Translations under genes and position numbers: made by a program | NCBI GenBank assembly: GCA_905221105.1 | Contig: CAJNBW010000001.1 | Location: 248,001 to 312,000 of the forward strand | DNA length: 64,000 bases | From: a bacterium | Lineage (GTDB): Bacteria; Bacillota; Bacilli; Lactobacillales; Streptococcaceae | Direction of reading: 5' to 3' | In this document: positions 36,263 through 45,991 of the stretch, piece by piece | How positions within the stretch are numbered: position 1 is the stretch's first letter | Layout of the letters: each line of letters starts with the position of its first letter | The notes under the pieces: generated by a model | Told to the model about the DNA's origin: nothing | The model's database searches: none | Seen by the model: the letters and a program-made list of their open reading frames with translations, nothing else

Positions 36263-36628
36263 CTCTACTCCTGTCTAAGATACAGAGGACGTTAGCTGCC
36301 CATGAAAAATAGGGAATGGCGCTGACTTTCCACGAAAGGCAAGACAGGCATCTTTTTTCAAGAGGCATGTAGTCCGTGTTCAATTTCTAAGATACAAAGC
36401 CTGTAAGAACACAAAGTGAAAATAGGAGTTCTAATCAAGGAGTGTCTACTCCTTGGAAGAACTATCTTTTTCACACAGGGTTCCAGGCGTGTTCAATTAT
36501 CAAGATTCAAAGGACCTTAGCTGCCCATGAAAAATAGGAAATGGCGCTGACTTTCCACGAAAGGCAAGACAGGCATCTTTTTTCAAGAGGTAGCTAGTCC
36601 ATGTTCAATTTCTAAGATACAAGCCTTC
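36263..36628. repeat. Tandem array of three structured units of about 112 bp
   Basis: A linker close to GTGTTCAATTTCTAAGATAC recurs at about 36263 (partial), 36377, 36489 and 36602. Units one and three are nearly identical (shared GCTGACTTTCCACGAAAGGC core); unit two has a different core with nested stems AGTTCT / AGAACT and AAGGAGT / ACTCCTT. Each unit is bounded by TGAAAA-rich and TTTTTCA-rich arms that can pair. No open frame. Confidence 0.8.
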
Positions 36629-36650
36629 TTAATTAGTCTAGAAGTGGTAA

Positions 36651-37499
36651 CTAAATCACTGGAATATAACCCAGAGCAATACTTCCTGAGCCTAGGTGTG
36701 TCCCAATGACACTACCAAATGTAGCAAGTGAAATATCCGTACCCACTCCAGATTCAAGCAAGTGTTGACGCAATTCCGCAGCCTTTTCAGGAGCATTCCC
36801 GTGAATGACAATGACCCGATATTGGCCTGAAGCCGTTGTTTCCTTAATGATTTCAATTAAGCGCTTGGTTGCTTTCTTCTCAGTACGAACTTTTTCGTAA
36901 ACTTCAATCACACCTTGATCGTTAAAATAAAGGATTGGCTTAATGCTTAGCAGATTGCCCAAAATCGCAGCCCCATTTGAAAGACGTCCACCTTTCACCA
37001 AATGATCCAAATCATCTACCATGATAAAAGCTGACGTACGACTAATTTGAATAGCTAGCTTATCCTGAATAATGGCAAAATCATCGCCCTGTTCTCGCCA
37101 ATTAAAGACGCTTTCAACCATGATACCCAGAGGAGCACTTGTAATCAAAGTGTCTGGGAAGGCAATGGTTAAGCCCTCATAGTCATCCACCATATACTGG
37201 ATATTTTGGTAAAAACCTGAAATTCCAGAAGATAGGAAAAGCCCTAAGGCATGGGTATAGCCTTGTTCTTTGAGCGAAGTTAAGATTTCATCTAACTTGG
37301 CAATGCTTGGTTGACTGGTCTTAGGCAATTCAGAAGCCTGAGCCATTTTTTGATAAAATTCCTCAGCAGTCAGATTGATGCCTTCGACATACTCCTCACC
37401 ATCAATATTGACAGGAATATCCAAGACAAACAAATCTTCTCTTTGTAAGGTCTCTGCACTGAGATAGGCAGAAGAATCTGTGATAACAGCTAGTTTCAT
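36651..37499 (-). CDS. DegV-family fatty-acid-binding protein
   Basis: A 282-residue DegV protein, a two-domain cytoplasmic fatty-acid carrier (FakB-like). Typical blocks are [10 protein letters not shown] at the start, [15 protein letters not shown], the hydroxyl-rich lipid headgroup region around [15 protein letters not shown], and [15 protein letters not shown] at the end. FakB proteins present fatty acids to the FakA kinase. Whether this one is a FakB in this organism is inferred. It directly follows the DUF1149 gene (1-nt gap). Confidence 0.9.
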   Translation of the reverse strand: MKLAVITDSSAYLSAETLQREDLFVLDIPVNIDGEEYVEGINLTAEEFYQKMAQASELPKTSQPSIAKLDEILTSLKEQGYTHALGLFLSSGISGFYQNIQYMVDDYEGLTIAFPDTLITSAPLGIMVESVFNWREQGDDFAIIQDKLAIQISRTSAFIMVDDLDHLVKGGRLSNGAAILGNLLSIKPILYFNDQGVIEVYEKVRTEKKATKRLIEIIKETTASGQYRVIVIHGNAPEKAAELRQHLLESGVGTDISLATFGSVIGTHLGSGSIALGYIPVI

Positions 37500-37500
37500 A

Positions 37501-37875
37501 TTAGAACTCCAAATTGATTCCTGGTAAGTCTAATGCAATTTCAGTTACTTCGTAAGTCAAACGGTTAAGCATGTTCAAACATGGACGAGCCAAGGTTTCC
37601 ACTTCTTCTTGGCTCAATTCACTTGGTTCATTGACAATACGGCCATCGATATGGTTTACCTGTGAGATTGTTCCACTAATGACAAACTTATCAAATACAA
37701 TCATAAAGGTCAAGATGACAATCAAGGAAGTCACTTGATTTTCTTGGTCATGTTGGAGCAATTGGAAGTTCACATCCACCTTGGTTTCAGGAGCTCCATT
37801 TTCATTTTCCCATTCAAAATTACGCGCATCAAAATGATACTGACTAACAAATTCTTGTTCACGTTTAAGATTCAT
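37501..37875 (-). CDS. DUF1149 protein, SecB-like fold
   Basis: A 124-residue soluble protein beginning [20 protein letters not shown]. It matches the DUF1149 family of lactic acid bacteria, which is related in fold to the SecB chaperone; no function is established. The long hydrophobic strand [21 protein letters not shown] is a beta-sheet core rather than a membrane helix. It sits before the DegV gene in what looks like a two-gene unit. Confidence 0.78.
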   Translation of the reverse strand: MNLKREQEFVSQYHFDARNFEWENENGAPETKVDVNFQLLQHDQENQVTSLIVILTFMIVFDKFVISGTISQVNHIDGRIVNEPSELSQEEVETLARPCLNMLNRLTYEVTEIALDLPGINLEF

Positions 37876-37948
37876 GTCTTTCTCCCTCGGCTACAATATT
37901 ATAAGCTATTGTACCATAATTTTTTATTTTCATCTAGTTTTCTAGGAT

Positions 37949-39301
37949 TTAGTCAATCCCGATTTCAGCTCGAACCACATCAGCGATGGTATCAACATAG
38001 TAGTCTACTTCTTCTGTTGTAGGTGCTTCTGCCATGACACGCAAAAGGGGTTCTGTTCCACTTGGGCGAACAAGGATACGGCCATTCCCTGCCATTTCAA
38101 CTTCCATCTTATCGATAATTGCCTTGATAGCTGGCACTTCCATAGCCTTTTCCTTCATGGCATTTTCCACTCGGATATTGACTAATTTTTGTGGATAGAT
38201 GGTTACTTCTGCTGCCAACTCTGACAAGCTCTTACCAGTTTCCTTCATGATTTTAGTCAATTGGACTGCAGATAATTGACCGTCACCTGTGGTATTGTAG
38301 TCCATCAAAATCACGTGACCAGACTGTTCTCCGCCGAGATTGTAGCCTGATTTTCTCATTTCTTCAACAACGTAGCGGTCGCCGACTGCAGTGACTGCCT
38401 TGTTAATGCCTTCACGGTCCAAGGCTTTGTGGAAACCAAGGTTGGACATCACAGTCGTCACAATTGTATTTTGGGCCAATTGTCCTTTTTCAGAAAGGTA
38501 TTTTCCAATGATGTACATGATTTTGTCACCATCAACGATATCACCATTCTCATCGACAGCAATCAAACGATCACTGTCTCCGTCAAAGGCCAAACCAATA
38601 GCTGAGCCACTTTCTTTGACCACTTCTTGAAGGGCTTCTGGGTGGGTTGAACCAACATTAAGGTTGATGTTAAGACCGTCTGGTGTTTCCCCGATAACCG
38701 TCAATTGAGCACCAAGATCTGCAAAAATTTGACGGGCACTTGTAGACGCTGCACCATTGGCTGTGTCCAAGGAAACTTTCATTCCTTCAAGTGGAGTTCC
38801 AGTTGAAACAAGGTAGCCTTCATACTTACGCAAGCCTTCTGGATAATCTACCAAGGTTCCCAAACCTTCTGCACTTGGACGAGGAAGAGTATCTTCCGCA
38901 GCATCTAGCAAGGCTTCAATTTCTGCTTCTTTTTCGTCATCTAGTTTGAAACCATCACCACCAAAAAACTTAATTCCATTATCAAGGGCTGGGTTGTGGC
39001 TAGCAGAAATCATGACACCTGCACTTGCTCCCTCTGTTTTAACCAAATAAGCTACTGCTGGTGTTGCCAGAACACCTAGTTTATATACGTGAATCCCAAC
39101 TGAAAGGAGACCTGCTACCAAGGCAGATTCTAGCATTTCCCCTGAAATACGTGTGTCACGTCCTACAAAGACTTTCGGTGCTTCCGTTTCATGTTGACTA
39201 AGAACATAGCCTCCAAAACGTCCTAATTTAAAGGCCAATTCTGGCGTTAGTTCTACGTTAGCTTCTCCACGGACTCCATCAGTCCCAAAATATTTACCCA
39301 T
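37949..39301 (-). CDS. glmM: Phosphoglucosamine mutase
   Basis: A 450-residue alpha-D-phosphohexomutase that converts glucosamine-6-phosphate to glucosamine-1-phosphate for UDP-GlcNAc and peptidoglycan. The phosphoserine is S101 in MISASHNP; the metal loop is DGDSDR; the sugar-binding loop is GGEQSGH; and the phosphate loop is [10 protein letters not shown]. It is third in the cdaA-cdaR-glmM operon conserved across Firmicutes, where GlmM and CdaA interact and tie c-di-AMP to wall synthesis. Confidence 0.97.
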   Translation of the reverse strand: MGKYFGTDGVRGEANVELTPELAFKLGRFGGYVLSQHETEAPKVFVGRDTRISGEMLESALVAGLLSVGIHVYKLGVLATPAVAYLVKTEGASAGVMISASHNPALDNGIKFFGGDGFKLDDEKEAEIEALLDAAEDTLPRPSAEGLGTLVDYPEGLRKYEGYLVSTGTPLEGMKVSLDTANGAASTSARQIFADLGAQLTVIGETPDGLNINLNVGSTHPEALQEVVKESGSAIGLAFDGDSDRLIAVDENGDIVDGDKIMYIIGKYLSEKGQLAQNTIVTTVMSNLGFHKALDREGINKAVTAVGDRYVVEEMRKSGYNLGGEQSGHVILMDYNTTGDGQLSAVQLTKIMKETGKSLSELAAEVTIYPQKLVNIRVENAMKEKAMEVPAIKAIIDKMEVEMAGNGRILVRPSGTEPLLRVMAEAPTTEEVDYYVDTIADVVRAEIGID

Positions 39302-39325
39302 TTTTATAAAATCCTTTTTCTATTT

Positions 39326-40090
39326 TTAATTCGTTTTTGAACTAGTTGCTTTCGTTGACGAAGACGTCTCCGACGAACTGCTTGTGCTTGAACTTGGTGA
39401 TACAGGTTTTGTAGTGACCTTCATTGTCGTATCAAACGGAGTGATCACTACTGGTAAGACAACCCCATTGCGGTCTATTGCCTGCAAAGGTACCGAACCA
39501 CTGTAATTACCTGTTATGCGTTCGCTGGTTGGTAAAAGTGCAATAATTTTGTCAATCTTAGCTAATGTTTCCTGGTCAGTTGTAACTGAAACTCGTTCGT
39601 TTGATACGGTTACACTATCAAGCTGTAGTTTCGGATCAATCTGACTTTGGTCAACTTGTGGCACAACAATCATCCCATCTCGCTTAACCTTCTTCCCAAC
39701 TTTCACTGTAATCTTTTGAGGCGTTGCCACAGCGGTCAATCCACTAGGAAGATTTTCAATGTTCAAGGGAACTTCAATCGTTCCAACACTAGCATCTGTC
39801 AAATCCGCTGTCACCTTAAACTTACGAGTACTTTCCTGCATTTCGCTGGCCAAGGTCACACGATTGGCACCGGTTAAGATAACAGATACCTCTGATGCAA
39901 ATCCACTAATGAAATACTGGTCATTATCATAGTGAATATCGATAGGAACATTCGTTATCGTATTGGTGTAGGTTTCCGATTTGACCTGCCTTACCGTATT
40001 ATTATTTTGAAAGTTGGTTGACGTTGCATAGATAAATAAGATACAAGCAAAAAAGAGAGATGAAATGATATATAGACTATTTTTTCTCAT
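39326..40090 (-). CDS. cdaR: YbbR-domain regulator of c-di-AMP cyclase
   Basis: A 254-residue protein with one N-terminal membrane segment (about residues 6-24, YIISSLFFACILFIYATS) and two or more extracytoplasmic YbbR repeats, for example VSVILTGANRV and PSGLTAVATPQKITVKV. The C-terminus is a Ser/Thr-rich tail. In Firmicutes CdaR binds and modulates the cyclase CdaA. The ATG lies inside the 3' end of cdaA (14-nt overlap), so the two are made together. Confidence 0.93.
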   Translation of the reverse strand: MRKNSLYIISSLFFACILFIYATSTNFQNNNTVRQVKSETYTNTITNVPIDIHYDNDQYFISGFASEVSVILTGANRVTLASEMQESTRKFKVTADLTDASVGTIEVPLNIENLPSGLTAVATPQKITVKVGKKVKRDGMIVVPQVDQSQIDPKLQLDSVTVSNERVSVTTDQETLAKIDKIIALLPTSERITGNYSGSVPLQAIDRNGVVLPVVITPFDTTMKVTTKPVSPSSSTSSSSETSSSTKATSSKTN

Positions 40091-40934
40091 ATTTCCAACC
40101 TCCTAGCAAACGGTCCTTGAAACTGACTTTTTCCTCAACAGCTGGCAAAAGAATTGCTCGTAGCTCTGCTTCAAATTCTTCAATCGTCAAGTCGTGCTTG
40201 AAAACACCGTTATAGGTAATAGAAATGCCACCTGTTTCCTCTGAGACGATGAAGGTCAAGGCATCCGACACTTCTGATAAACCAATAGCCGCCCGGTGTC
40301 TGGTCCCAAATTCCTTGGAAATCCCTGTGCTTTCTGTCAAAGGCAGATAGGCAGAGGTTACTGCTATTCGATTTTCTCTGATAATCACAGCACCATCGTG
40401 TAGGGGAGTGTTGGGGATAAAGATATTAATAAGGAGTTCAGCTGAAATATTGGCATCCAAAGGAATCCCTGTCGCGATGTATTCTTGTAAGGTCCGAACT
40501 CGTTGAATGGCAACCAGAGCACCAATCTTACGAGGACTCATGTATTCAACTGACTTGACAAAGGCACGAATCATTTGCTCTTCTGCACTAATTTGAGTAG
40601 TAGAAAAGAAATCTGTCGCCCTTCCCAAACGTTCCAAACCAGTCCGAATCTCTGGAGAGAAGATAACAACCGCAGCAATAACTCCATAGGTGATAATTTG
40701 ATTAATCAACCAAGAAATCGTTGTTAAACCAAGGATATTGGCCACAACCTGGGCTAATACAAAGATCACGACCCCCCGCACCAAAATCATAATCTTGGTG
40801 CCAGCTATCGCTTTTGTAAAACGATATAAAATATAGGCCACAATCAAAATATCAAACAAATTGATGGCAATACTCCAAGGACTAGAAAACAAGCTAGTCC
40901 AATATTGCAGGTTGGATAATTGTTGAAAGTTCAT
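40077..40934 (-). CDS. cdaA: Diadenylate cyclase (c-di-AMP synthase)
   Basis: A 285-residue membrane enzyme that joins two ATP into c-di-AMP. Three hydrophobic segments occupy residues 20-95. The DisA_N catalytic domain has both signature motifs: DGA at 180-182 and RHR at 212-214. The ATG at 40932-40934 follows GGAG and begins the usual CdaA N-terminus; an ATG at 40991 would add a charged stretch overlapping the promoter and is rejected. First gene of the cdaA-cdaR-glmM operon; divergent from the flavin reductase. Confidence 0.95.
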   Translation of the reverse strand: MNFQQLSNLQYWTSLFSSPWSIAINLFDILIVAYILYRFTKAIAGTKIMILVRGVVIFVLAQVVANILGLTTISWLINQIITYGVIAAVVIFSPEIRTGLERLGRATDFFSTTQISAEEQMIRAFVKSVEYMSPRKIGALVAIQRVRTLQEYIATGIPLDANISAELLINIFIPNTPLHDGAVIIRENRIAVTSAYLPLTESTGISKEFGTRHRAAIGLSEVSDALTFIVSEETGGISITYNGVFKHDLTIEEFEAELRAILLPAVEEKVSFKDRLLGGWKYEKK

Positions 40935-40970
40935 CTGCTGTCTCCTCTCTGTCCAAACACGTTCCTTTCT

Positions 40971-40979
40971 ATTATACCA
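40971..40979 (-). promoter_or_regulatory. Extended -10 element for cdaA operon
   Basis: TGGTATAAT on the minus strand, 37 bp before the cdaA ATG. A -35 hexamer is not convincing. Confidence 0.5.
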
Positions 40980-41013
40980 TTTTTCTGACATTTTTTTCCC
41001 TATCCTACTTCAT

Positions 41014-41042
41014 TTTAAATTAAAGAAAAAATATGATAAAAT
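41014..41042 (+). promoter_or_regulatory. Predicted promoter of the ferredoxin-NADP reductase gene
   Basis: TTTAAA, 17-bp spacer, TAAAAT with extended -10 TGATAAAAT. The expected start (about 41049) coincides with the first base of the BOX element. Confidence 0.5.
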
Positions 41043-41048
41043 AAACTG

Positions 41049-41153
41049 ATACTCAATGAAAATCAAAGAGCAAACTAGGAAGCTAGCCGTAGGCTGTACT
41101 TGAGTACGGTAAGGCGACGCTGACGTGGTTTGAATTTGATTTTCGAAGAGTAT
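41049..41153. repeat. BOX element forming the leader of the reductase gene
   Basis: Begins ATACTCAATGAAAATC and ends GATTTTCGAAGAGTAT, in the opposite orientation to the copy at 5346. It contains GTACGGTAAGGCGACGCTGA, close to the classic BOX primer site. It ends 25 bp before the reductase ATG. Confidence 0.92.
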
Positions 41154-41178
41154 GACTAGAAAAAACAAAGGAGAAACC

Positions 41179-42147
41179 ATGTCTCAACTATATGATATTA
41201 CCATTGTAGGTGGTGGTCCTGTCGGGCTTTTTGCAGCCTTTTACGCCCACCTACGCCAAGCCAAGGTCCAAATCATCGACTCTCTTCCCCAGCTAGGTGG
41301 ACAACCTGCTATTCTCTACCCTGAAAAGGAAATCCTAGACGTACCAGGCTTCCCAAACCTGACTGGAGAAGAGTTGACTAACCGCTTGATTGAACAGCTA
41401 AACGGCTTTGATACCCCTATTCATCTCAATGAAACGGTTCTTGAGATTAAAAAACAAGATCAAGGCTTTGCCATTACCACTTCTAAAGGAAGTCACCTGT
41501 CTAAAACAGTTATCATCGCTATGGGTGGCGGTGCCTTCAAACCACGTCCGCTGGAACTTGAAGGGGTTGAGGGCTATGAAAATATCCACTACCACGTTTC
41601 CAACATTCAGCAATATGCTGGTAAGAAAGTGACGATTCTTGGTGGGGGAGACTCAGCTGTGGATTGGGCTTTGGCTTTTGAAAAAATCGCACCAACTACG
41701 CTTGTCCACCGCAGAGATAATTTCCGTGCCTTGGAGCACAGTGTCCAAGCCTTACAGGAATCATCTGTGACCATCAAGACACCATTCGTCCCTAGCCAAC
41801 TCCTTGGAGATGGAAAAACGCTCGATAAACTTGAAATCACAAAAGTTAAATCTGACGAAACAGAAACGATTGACCTAGACCACCTCTTTGTCAACTATGG
41901 TTTCAAATCTTCTGTCGGTAACCTTAAAAACTGGGGGCTGGACCTCAACCGCCACAAGATTATCGTCAACAGCAAACAGGAATCTAGCCAAGCAGGTATC
42001 TATGCTATCGGTGACTGCTGCTACTATGACGGAAAAATTGATTTGATTGCGACAGGACTGGGAGAAGCACCAACCGCTGTCAACAATGCCATCAACTACA
42101 TTGATCCTGAGCAAAAAGTACAACCAAAACACTCAACCAGTTTATAA
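41179..42147 (+). CDS. Thioredoxin-reductase-like ferredoxin/flavodoxin-NADP+ reductase
   Basis: A 322-residue flavoprotein of the TrxR-like FNR family found in Firmicutes. The FAD site is IVGGGPVGLFAAF near the N-terminus and the NADPH site is ILGGGDSAVDWA; the YAIGDCC block near the end binds flavin. The CxxC of true thioredoxin reductases is absent, which supports FNR. The ATG at 41179 follows AAAGGAG and replaces an in-frame ATG that lies at the end of the BOX element. Confidence 0.9.
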   Translation: MSQLYDITIVGGGPVGLFAAFYAHLRQAKVQIIDSLPQLGGQPAILYPEKEILDVPGFPNLTGEELTNRLIEQLNGFDTPIHLNETVLEIKKQDQGFAITTSKGSHLSKTVIIAMGGGAFKPRPLELEGVEGYENIHYHVSNIQQYAGKKVTILGGGDSAVDWALAFEKIAPTTLVHRRDNFRALEHSVQALQESSVTIKTPFVPSQLLGDGKTLDKLEITKVKSDETETIDLDHLFVNYGFKSSVGNLKNWGLDLNRHKIIVNSKQESSQAGIYAIGDCCYYDGKIDLIATGLGEAPTAVNNAINYIDPEQKVQPKHSTSL

Positions 42148-42148
42148 A

Positions 42149-42181
42149 AAAGAACCACGAGTCACATAGGATTCGTGGTTT
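42149..42181. terminator. Bidirectional terminator between the reductase gene and whiA
   Basis: Stem AACCACGA / TCGTGGTT with an internal GTC/GGA bulge and A-/T-runs on the two sides. The minus-strand whiA stop codon lies at its edge. Confidence 0.75.
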
Positions 42182-43092
42182 TATAGTTCATCGGCTATCT
42201 TATTTATTTTTCTGAGTCTGTGGTTGACGCCACTTTTGGTAAGGGGAGTGCTGAGGCTATCTGCTAACTGCTGGATAGAGTAATCTGGGTGTTGAATCCG
42301 CAGTTGAGCTACTTCCTGCAAATCCACTGGCAAATTTTCTAAACCCATGATATCTTTGATTTTACTTATATTGTTGATGGTCTTCATGCTGGCAGAAACT
42401 GTCCGAGCGATATTAGCTGTCTCAGCATTGTTGGCCCGATTGAGATCATTACGGGTTTCTCGCAAAATCTTTACTCGCTCAAAATCATCACGTGCCTGCA
42501 TGGCTCCGATGACAATCAAAAAGTCCATGATATCTTCGGCTCGCTGGAGGTAGGTCACAGCCCCCTTCTTGCGCTCAAGCACCTTGGCATCCAGTAAAAA
42601 TTGCTGGAGAAGAGAGGCAATCCCTTGCGCGTGATCCAGATAAACAGAACTGATTTCCAACTGGTACTTACCTGACTCAGGGTCACGAATACTTCCATTT
42701 GCCAAGAAAGCTCCGCAGAGATAAGCACGACCTGCTTCCTCGTCTGATAAAATCGCCTCATCAATACCTGTTTCCAAGCCAAAGAAGGAGTCGGCCAAGT
42801 GCAAATCACCCAATAAGTCCTGCACCTTTTCATCTGTGAAAACGGTATAGACTCGATTCTTGCGAAGATTGCTCCTTTGGTGATGGCGGATTTCCGATTT
42901 GATTTCGTAGAAATGGAGAAAGGACTCATAGAGGTGACGAGCCAGCTTGGCATTTTCTGTCACAACTGACAAGGTCAAGCCCGAAGTCGAGAGACCGATG
43001 CTGCCAGACATCTTGATAATGGCAGATAATTCATGCCGGCTCAGATGGTGTTGACCTAAGATTTCTTCTTTTACTGCTACTGTGAAACTCAT
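42181..43092 (-). CDS. whiA: WhiA-family DNA-binding protein
   Basis: A 303-residue protein with a degenerate LAGLIDADG homing-endonuclease fold ([20 protein letters not shown] marks the second repeat) and a C-terminal helix-turn-helix ([26 protein letters not shown]). In actinobacteria WhiA controls sporulation genes; in Firmicutes it affects cell division and chromosome segregation. It is last in the rapZ-yvcK-whiA operon, with a 4-nt overlap, as in most Gram-positive bacteria. Confidence 0.96.
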   Translation of the reverse strand: MSFTVAVKEEILGQHHLSRHELSAIIKMSGSIGLSTSGLTLSVVTENAKLARHLYESFLHFYEIKSEIRHHQRSNLRKNRVYTVFTDEKVQDLLGDLHLADSFFGLETGIDEAILSDEEAGRAYLCGAFLANGSIRDPESGKYQLEISSVYLDHAQGIASLLQQFLLDAKVLERKKGAVTYLQRAEDIMDFLIVIGAMQARDDFERVKILRETRNDLNRANNAETANIARTVSASMKTINNISKIKDIMGLENLPVDLQEVAQLRIQHPDYSIQQLADSLSTPLTKSGVNHRLRKINKIADEL

Positions 43093-44066
43093 TTTCTCAC
43101 CTGTATAATCCGCATCAACTCATCCACAATCAAATCTCCATCGTGGAAGGCACCTCCATTTTCCAGACGAAGGAAGTTGGATGAAATCACACGCGGAACC
43201 TGCTTACAAAGACCAGCAAAGTCATGTTCTACCTGGACCAAGTATTCATCAAAACGATTGGAATTCATGTATTCCTGTGGCACTTTCTCGATATTCACCA
43301 AGACCGTATCGATAAAAGGTCGGCCAAGGTGGCGATGCAAGACTTCCACGTGGTCGCTATCTGTAAAGTGTTCCGTCTCTCCACGTTGGGTCATGATATT
43401 GCAGACATAGGCGATTTCTGCCTTGGTTTCCAAAAGTGCCTGCCCAATTTCTTTAATCACGATATTGGGCAAAATCGAGGTAAAGAGGGAACCAGGTCCG
43501 AGGACAATCATGTCACTTTCAAGAATGGTCTGCACTACTCGACGGCTAGCCAGAGGTGTATCATCATTGAGGGTATTGGTCACATAGACATGGTCAATCA
43601 TGCCCGGATGGTCTGCAATATGACTCTCTCCAGCCACTTCTGTCCCATCCTGAAAGACTGCATGCAGGGTCAAGGGATGATCACTGGAAGGATAAATCTT
43701 CCCAGTGGTATGAAAAAATTTGCTCAGCAACTGCATGGCATTATAGGTCGAACCCTGCATTTCTGATAGGCCAGCGATAATGAGATTTCCCAATGGATGG
43801 CCAGCAAAGGCTCCAGCATCTTCAGAAAAGCGATACTGAAAGACTTTCTCGTAAAACTTAGGCATATCCGACATGGCCACAAGGACATTGCGGAGATCGC
43901 CTGGCGGTGTCAGTTGTTGCATATTTTTTCGGAGTTCACCTGACGAACCACCATCATCCGCCACCGTTACGATAGCAGCAATTTCCACATCTTTTTCCCG
44001 CAGACTTTTTAGAATGACAGGAATCCCGGTTCCTCCACCAATCACCGTTATCTTTGGTTTTCTCAT
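43089..44066 (-). CDS. yvcK: YvcK/CofD-like gluconeogenesis factor
   Basis: A 325-residue protein of the GluV/YvcK family, beginning with the nucleotide-binding stretch [19 protein letters not shown] and followed by [14 protein letters not shown] and [11 protein letters not shown]. In Bacillus YvcK binds UDP-sugars and supports wall synthesis on gluconeogenic sources. Its start and stop both overlap neighbours by 4 nt (rapZ upstream, whiA downstream). No signal or membrane segment. Confidence 0.95.
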   Translation of the reverse strand: MRKPKITVIGGGTGIPVILKSLREKDVEIAAIVTVADDGGSSGELRKNMQQLTPPGDLRNVLVAMSDMPKFYEKVFQYRFSEDAGAFAGHPLGNLIIAGLSEMQGSTYNAMQLLSKFFHTTGKIYPSSDHPLTLHAVFQDGTEVAGESHIADHPGMIDHVYVTNTLNDDTPLASRRVVQTILESDMIVLGPGSLFTSILPNIVIKEIGQALLETKAEIAYVCNIMTQRGETEHFTDSDHVEVLHRHLGRPFIDTVLVNIEKVPQEYMNSNRFDEYLVQVEHDFAGLCKQVPRVISSNFLRLENGGAFHDGDLIVDELMRIIQVRK

Positions 44067-44953
44067 GAACGGTTTACCGTTTCCTTTCTTCGGTCTTTGT
44101 CGCGATGCCCTTCATTGACAGGCCAATTCTTGGATAAGTCCTGCGCCAAGCGTTTAGCAAAGGCCACACTACGGTGTTGTCCACCAGTACACCCCATGGC
44201 AATGGTCAAAACAGACTTCCCTTCCTTTTGGTAACTTGGCAAAATCGGCTCAATCAAGGCCAACAAATGTTGATAGAAGTCTTCTGACTCAGGATGATTC
44301 ATGACATAGTCATAAACTGGTTCATCCACGCCTGTTTTGTTTCTTAATTCTGGAAGGTAGTAAGGATTTGGTAAAAAGCGCACATCAAAGACTAGATCTG
44401 CATCAATCGGGATTCCATATTTAAAGCCAAAAGACATGACCTCGATACGGAAAGACTGGGCTTGCTCTTGGTCTGAAAACTGCTCTGCAATGGTTTTACG
44501 CAGTTCACGTGGAGTGAGTTCTGTCGTATCCACCACATTTTGACTCATATTTTTCAAAGGCGCCAAGAGTTCACGCTCCAGCTTGATTCCATCTAAAATC
44601 CGTCCGTCAGCTGCTAGAGGGTGACTCCGTCTGGTTTCCTTGTAGCGCGCGACCAATTCCTTATCTGCTGCGTCCAAAAAGAGAATTTTAAAGTCCAGTT
44701 CTTCCTTATTTTCCAGCTCGTCCAAAACAGTTTGAATCTCCGAGAAGAAAGAACGGCTACGCATATCCACTACCAAGGCCAACTTATGGTCGTCTTCCTT
44801 TGTTTCAACCAACTGTAAAAATTTAGGCAAGAGGGCCGGTGGCATATTATCAATGGTAAAATAGCCTAAATCCTCGAAAGACTGAATGGCCACGGTTTTC
44901 CCTGCACCACTCATCCCTGTCACAATCACCAAGTGAAGTTGTTTCTTTGTCAT
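44063..44953 (-). CDS. rapZ: RapZ-type P-loop nucleotide-binding protein
   Basis: A 296-residue protein: Walker A GMSGAGKT near residue 14 and the C-terminal RapZ domain with [10 protein letters not shown] and VLTIAMG. In E. coli RapZ is an adaptor for small-RNA decay that senses glucosamine-6-phosphate; in Firmicutes (YvcJ) its role is less clear. The name is by homology. The ATG follows AAGGAG, which itself sits just after the ridA terminator hairpin. First gene of the rapZ-yvcK-whiA operon. Confidence 0.95.
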   Translation of the reverse strand: MTKKQLHLVIVTGMSGAGKTVAIQSFEDLGYFTIDNMPPALLPKFLQLVETKEDDHKLALVVDMRSRSFFSEIQTVLDELENKEELDFKILFLDAADKELVARYKETRRSHPLAADGRILDGIKLERELLAPLKNMSQNVVDTTELTPRELRKTIAEQFSDQEQAQSFRIEVMSFGFKYGIPIDADLVFDVRFLPNPYYLPELRNKTGVDEPVYDYVMNHPESEDFYQHLLALIEPILPSYQKEGKSVLTIAMGCTGGQHRSVAFAKRLAQDLSKNWPVNEGHRDKDRRKETVNRS

Positions 44954-44970
44954 CTTTTTCTCCTTATATC

Positions 44971-44997
44971 AAAAGAAGTTTGGCCGAACCAAACTTC
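44971..44997 (-). terminator. Terminator between ridA and rapZ
   Basis: Perfect 9-bp stem GAAGTTTGG / CCAAACTTC with loop TTCGG, followed by TTTT. It lies only about 5 nt before the rapZ ribosome binding site, so it may act as an attenuator. Confidence 0.7.
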
Positions 44998-45004
44998 AAC
45001 TAGC

Positions 45005-45385
45005 TTATCCAATCTCTGCGATGACTTCGATTTCGACTTTTACATCACGAGGAAGACGAGCTACCTCTACAGCTGAACGAGCTGGAAATTCCTCTTTAAA
45101 GGCCGTTTGGTAAACCTCATTAAAAGGAACAAAGTCGTTCATATCGCTCAAGAAGCAAGTTGTTTTGACCACATGGTCAAAATCTGTTCCTGCTTCTGCC
45201 AAAATAGCACCAATGTTTTTCAAGACTTGTTCTGTCTGTTCTTGGATAGTCTCTCCAACGATTTCCCCAGTTTCAGGAGAGAGGGGAACTTGACCGCTAG
45301 CAAACAAAAGGTTGCCAACGATTTTTCCTTGAACATAGGGTCCGATAGCCTTTGGAGCTTTATCTGTATGAATTGTTTTTGCCAT
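45005..45385 (-). CDS. ridA: RidA-family enamine/imine deaminase
   Basis: A 126-residue Rid protein that hydrolyses reactive enamine or imine intermediates made by PLP enzymes. The conserved PKAIGPYVQG, FASGQVPLSPETG and PARSAVEVARLPRDVKVEIE blocks are all present, including the arginine of PARSAVEV that binds the substrate carboxylate. Length matches the family. It follows engB by 10 nt and ends in a strong hairpin before rapZ. Confidence 0.95.
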   Translation of the reverse strand: MAKTIHTDKAPKAIGPYVQGKIVGNLLFASGQVPLSPETGEIVGETIQEQTEQVLKNIGAILAEAGTDFDHVVKTTCFLSDMNDFVPFNEVYQTAFKEEFPARSAVEVARLPRDVKVEIEVIAEIG

Positions 45386-45395
45386 TTTCTTTACC

Positions 45396-45983
45396 TCACA
45401 ATTTTTCTAAGATTGCATCCCAAGCTTGGTCCATCCCTGCCTTGCTGACAGATGAAAAGAGGATGAAGTCATCACTTGGGTCAAAATTTAATTTCTTTTT
45501 GATTGCTGATTCATGCTTATTCCATTTACCACGCGGAATCTTGTCCGCCTTGGTCGCAACGATGATAACCGGAATCTCATAATACTTGAGAAATTCGTAC
45601 ATCTGCACATCATCTGCTGACGGGTCATGACGAAGGTCAACTAGACTGACTACCGCACGGAGATTTTCTCGAGTTGTCAGATACTCCTCAATCATGCGCC
45701 CCCACTTTTCACGTTCCTTTTTGGAAACACGGGCATAGCCATAACCAGGCACATCCACAAACCGCATCTTGTCATCGATATTAAAGAAGTTGAGGAGCTG
45801 GGTTTTACCAGGTTTCCCTGAAGTTCTCGCTAGATTCTTGCGGTTCAGCATGGTGTTGATGAAGCTAGACTTACCAACATTTGAACGCCCTGCTAGGGCA
45901 ATCTCTGGGAGCTCATCCTGCGGATAGTGGGATTTATTAGCCGCACTGAGCAAGATTTCAGCATTGTGTGTATTAAGTTCCAT
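45396..45983 (-). CDS. ysxC: Ribosome-biogenesis GTPase YsxC/EngB
   Basis: A 195-residue TRAFAC GTPase involved in large-subunit assembly. The P-loop is GRSNVGKSS (residues 32-40), G3 is DVPGYG, and the VATKADK block gives base specificity. The ATG at 45981-45983 has AGAGG upstream and is preferred over a GTG two codons earlier. It follows clpX directly (8-nt gap), an order conserved in many Firmicutes. Confidence 0.95.
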   Translation of the reverse strand: MELNTHNAEILLSAANKSHYPQDELPEIALAGRSNVGKSSFINTMLNRKNLARTSGKPGKTQLLNFFNIDDKMRFVDVPGYGYARVSKKEREKWGRMIEEYLTTRENLRAVVSLVDLRHDPSADDVQMYEFLKYYEIPVIIVATKADKIPRGKWNKHESAIKKKLNFDPSDDFILFSSVSKAGMDQAWDAILEKL

Positions 45984-45991
45984 AGTCACCT

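Noticed and set aside
36263..36650. Insertion sequence remnant
   Set aside because: No transposase fragment in any frame, and units are tandem rather than flanked by target duplications.
43224..43766. 180-codon plus-strand frame opposite yvcK
   Set aside because: Antisense shadow of a conserved gene, no family features.
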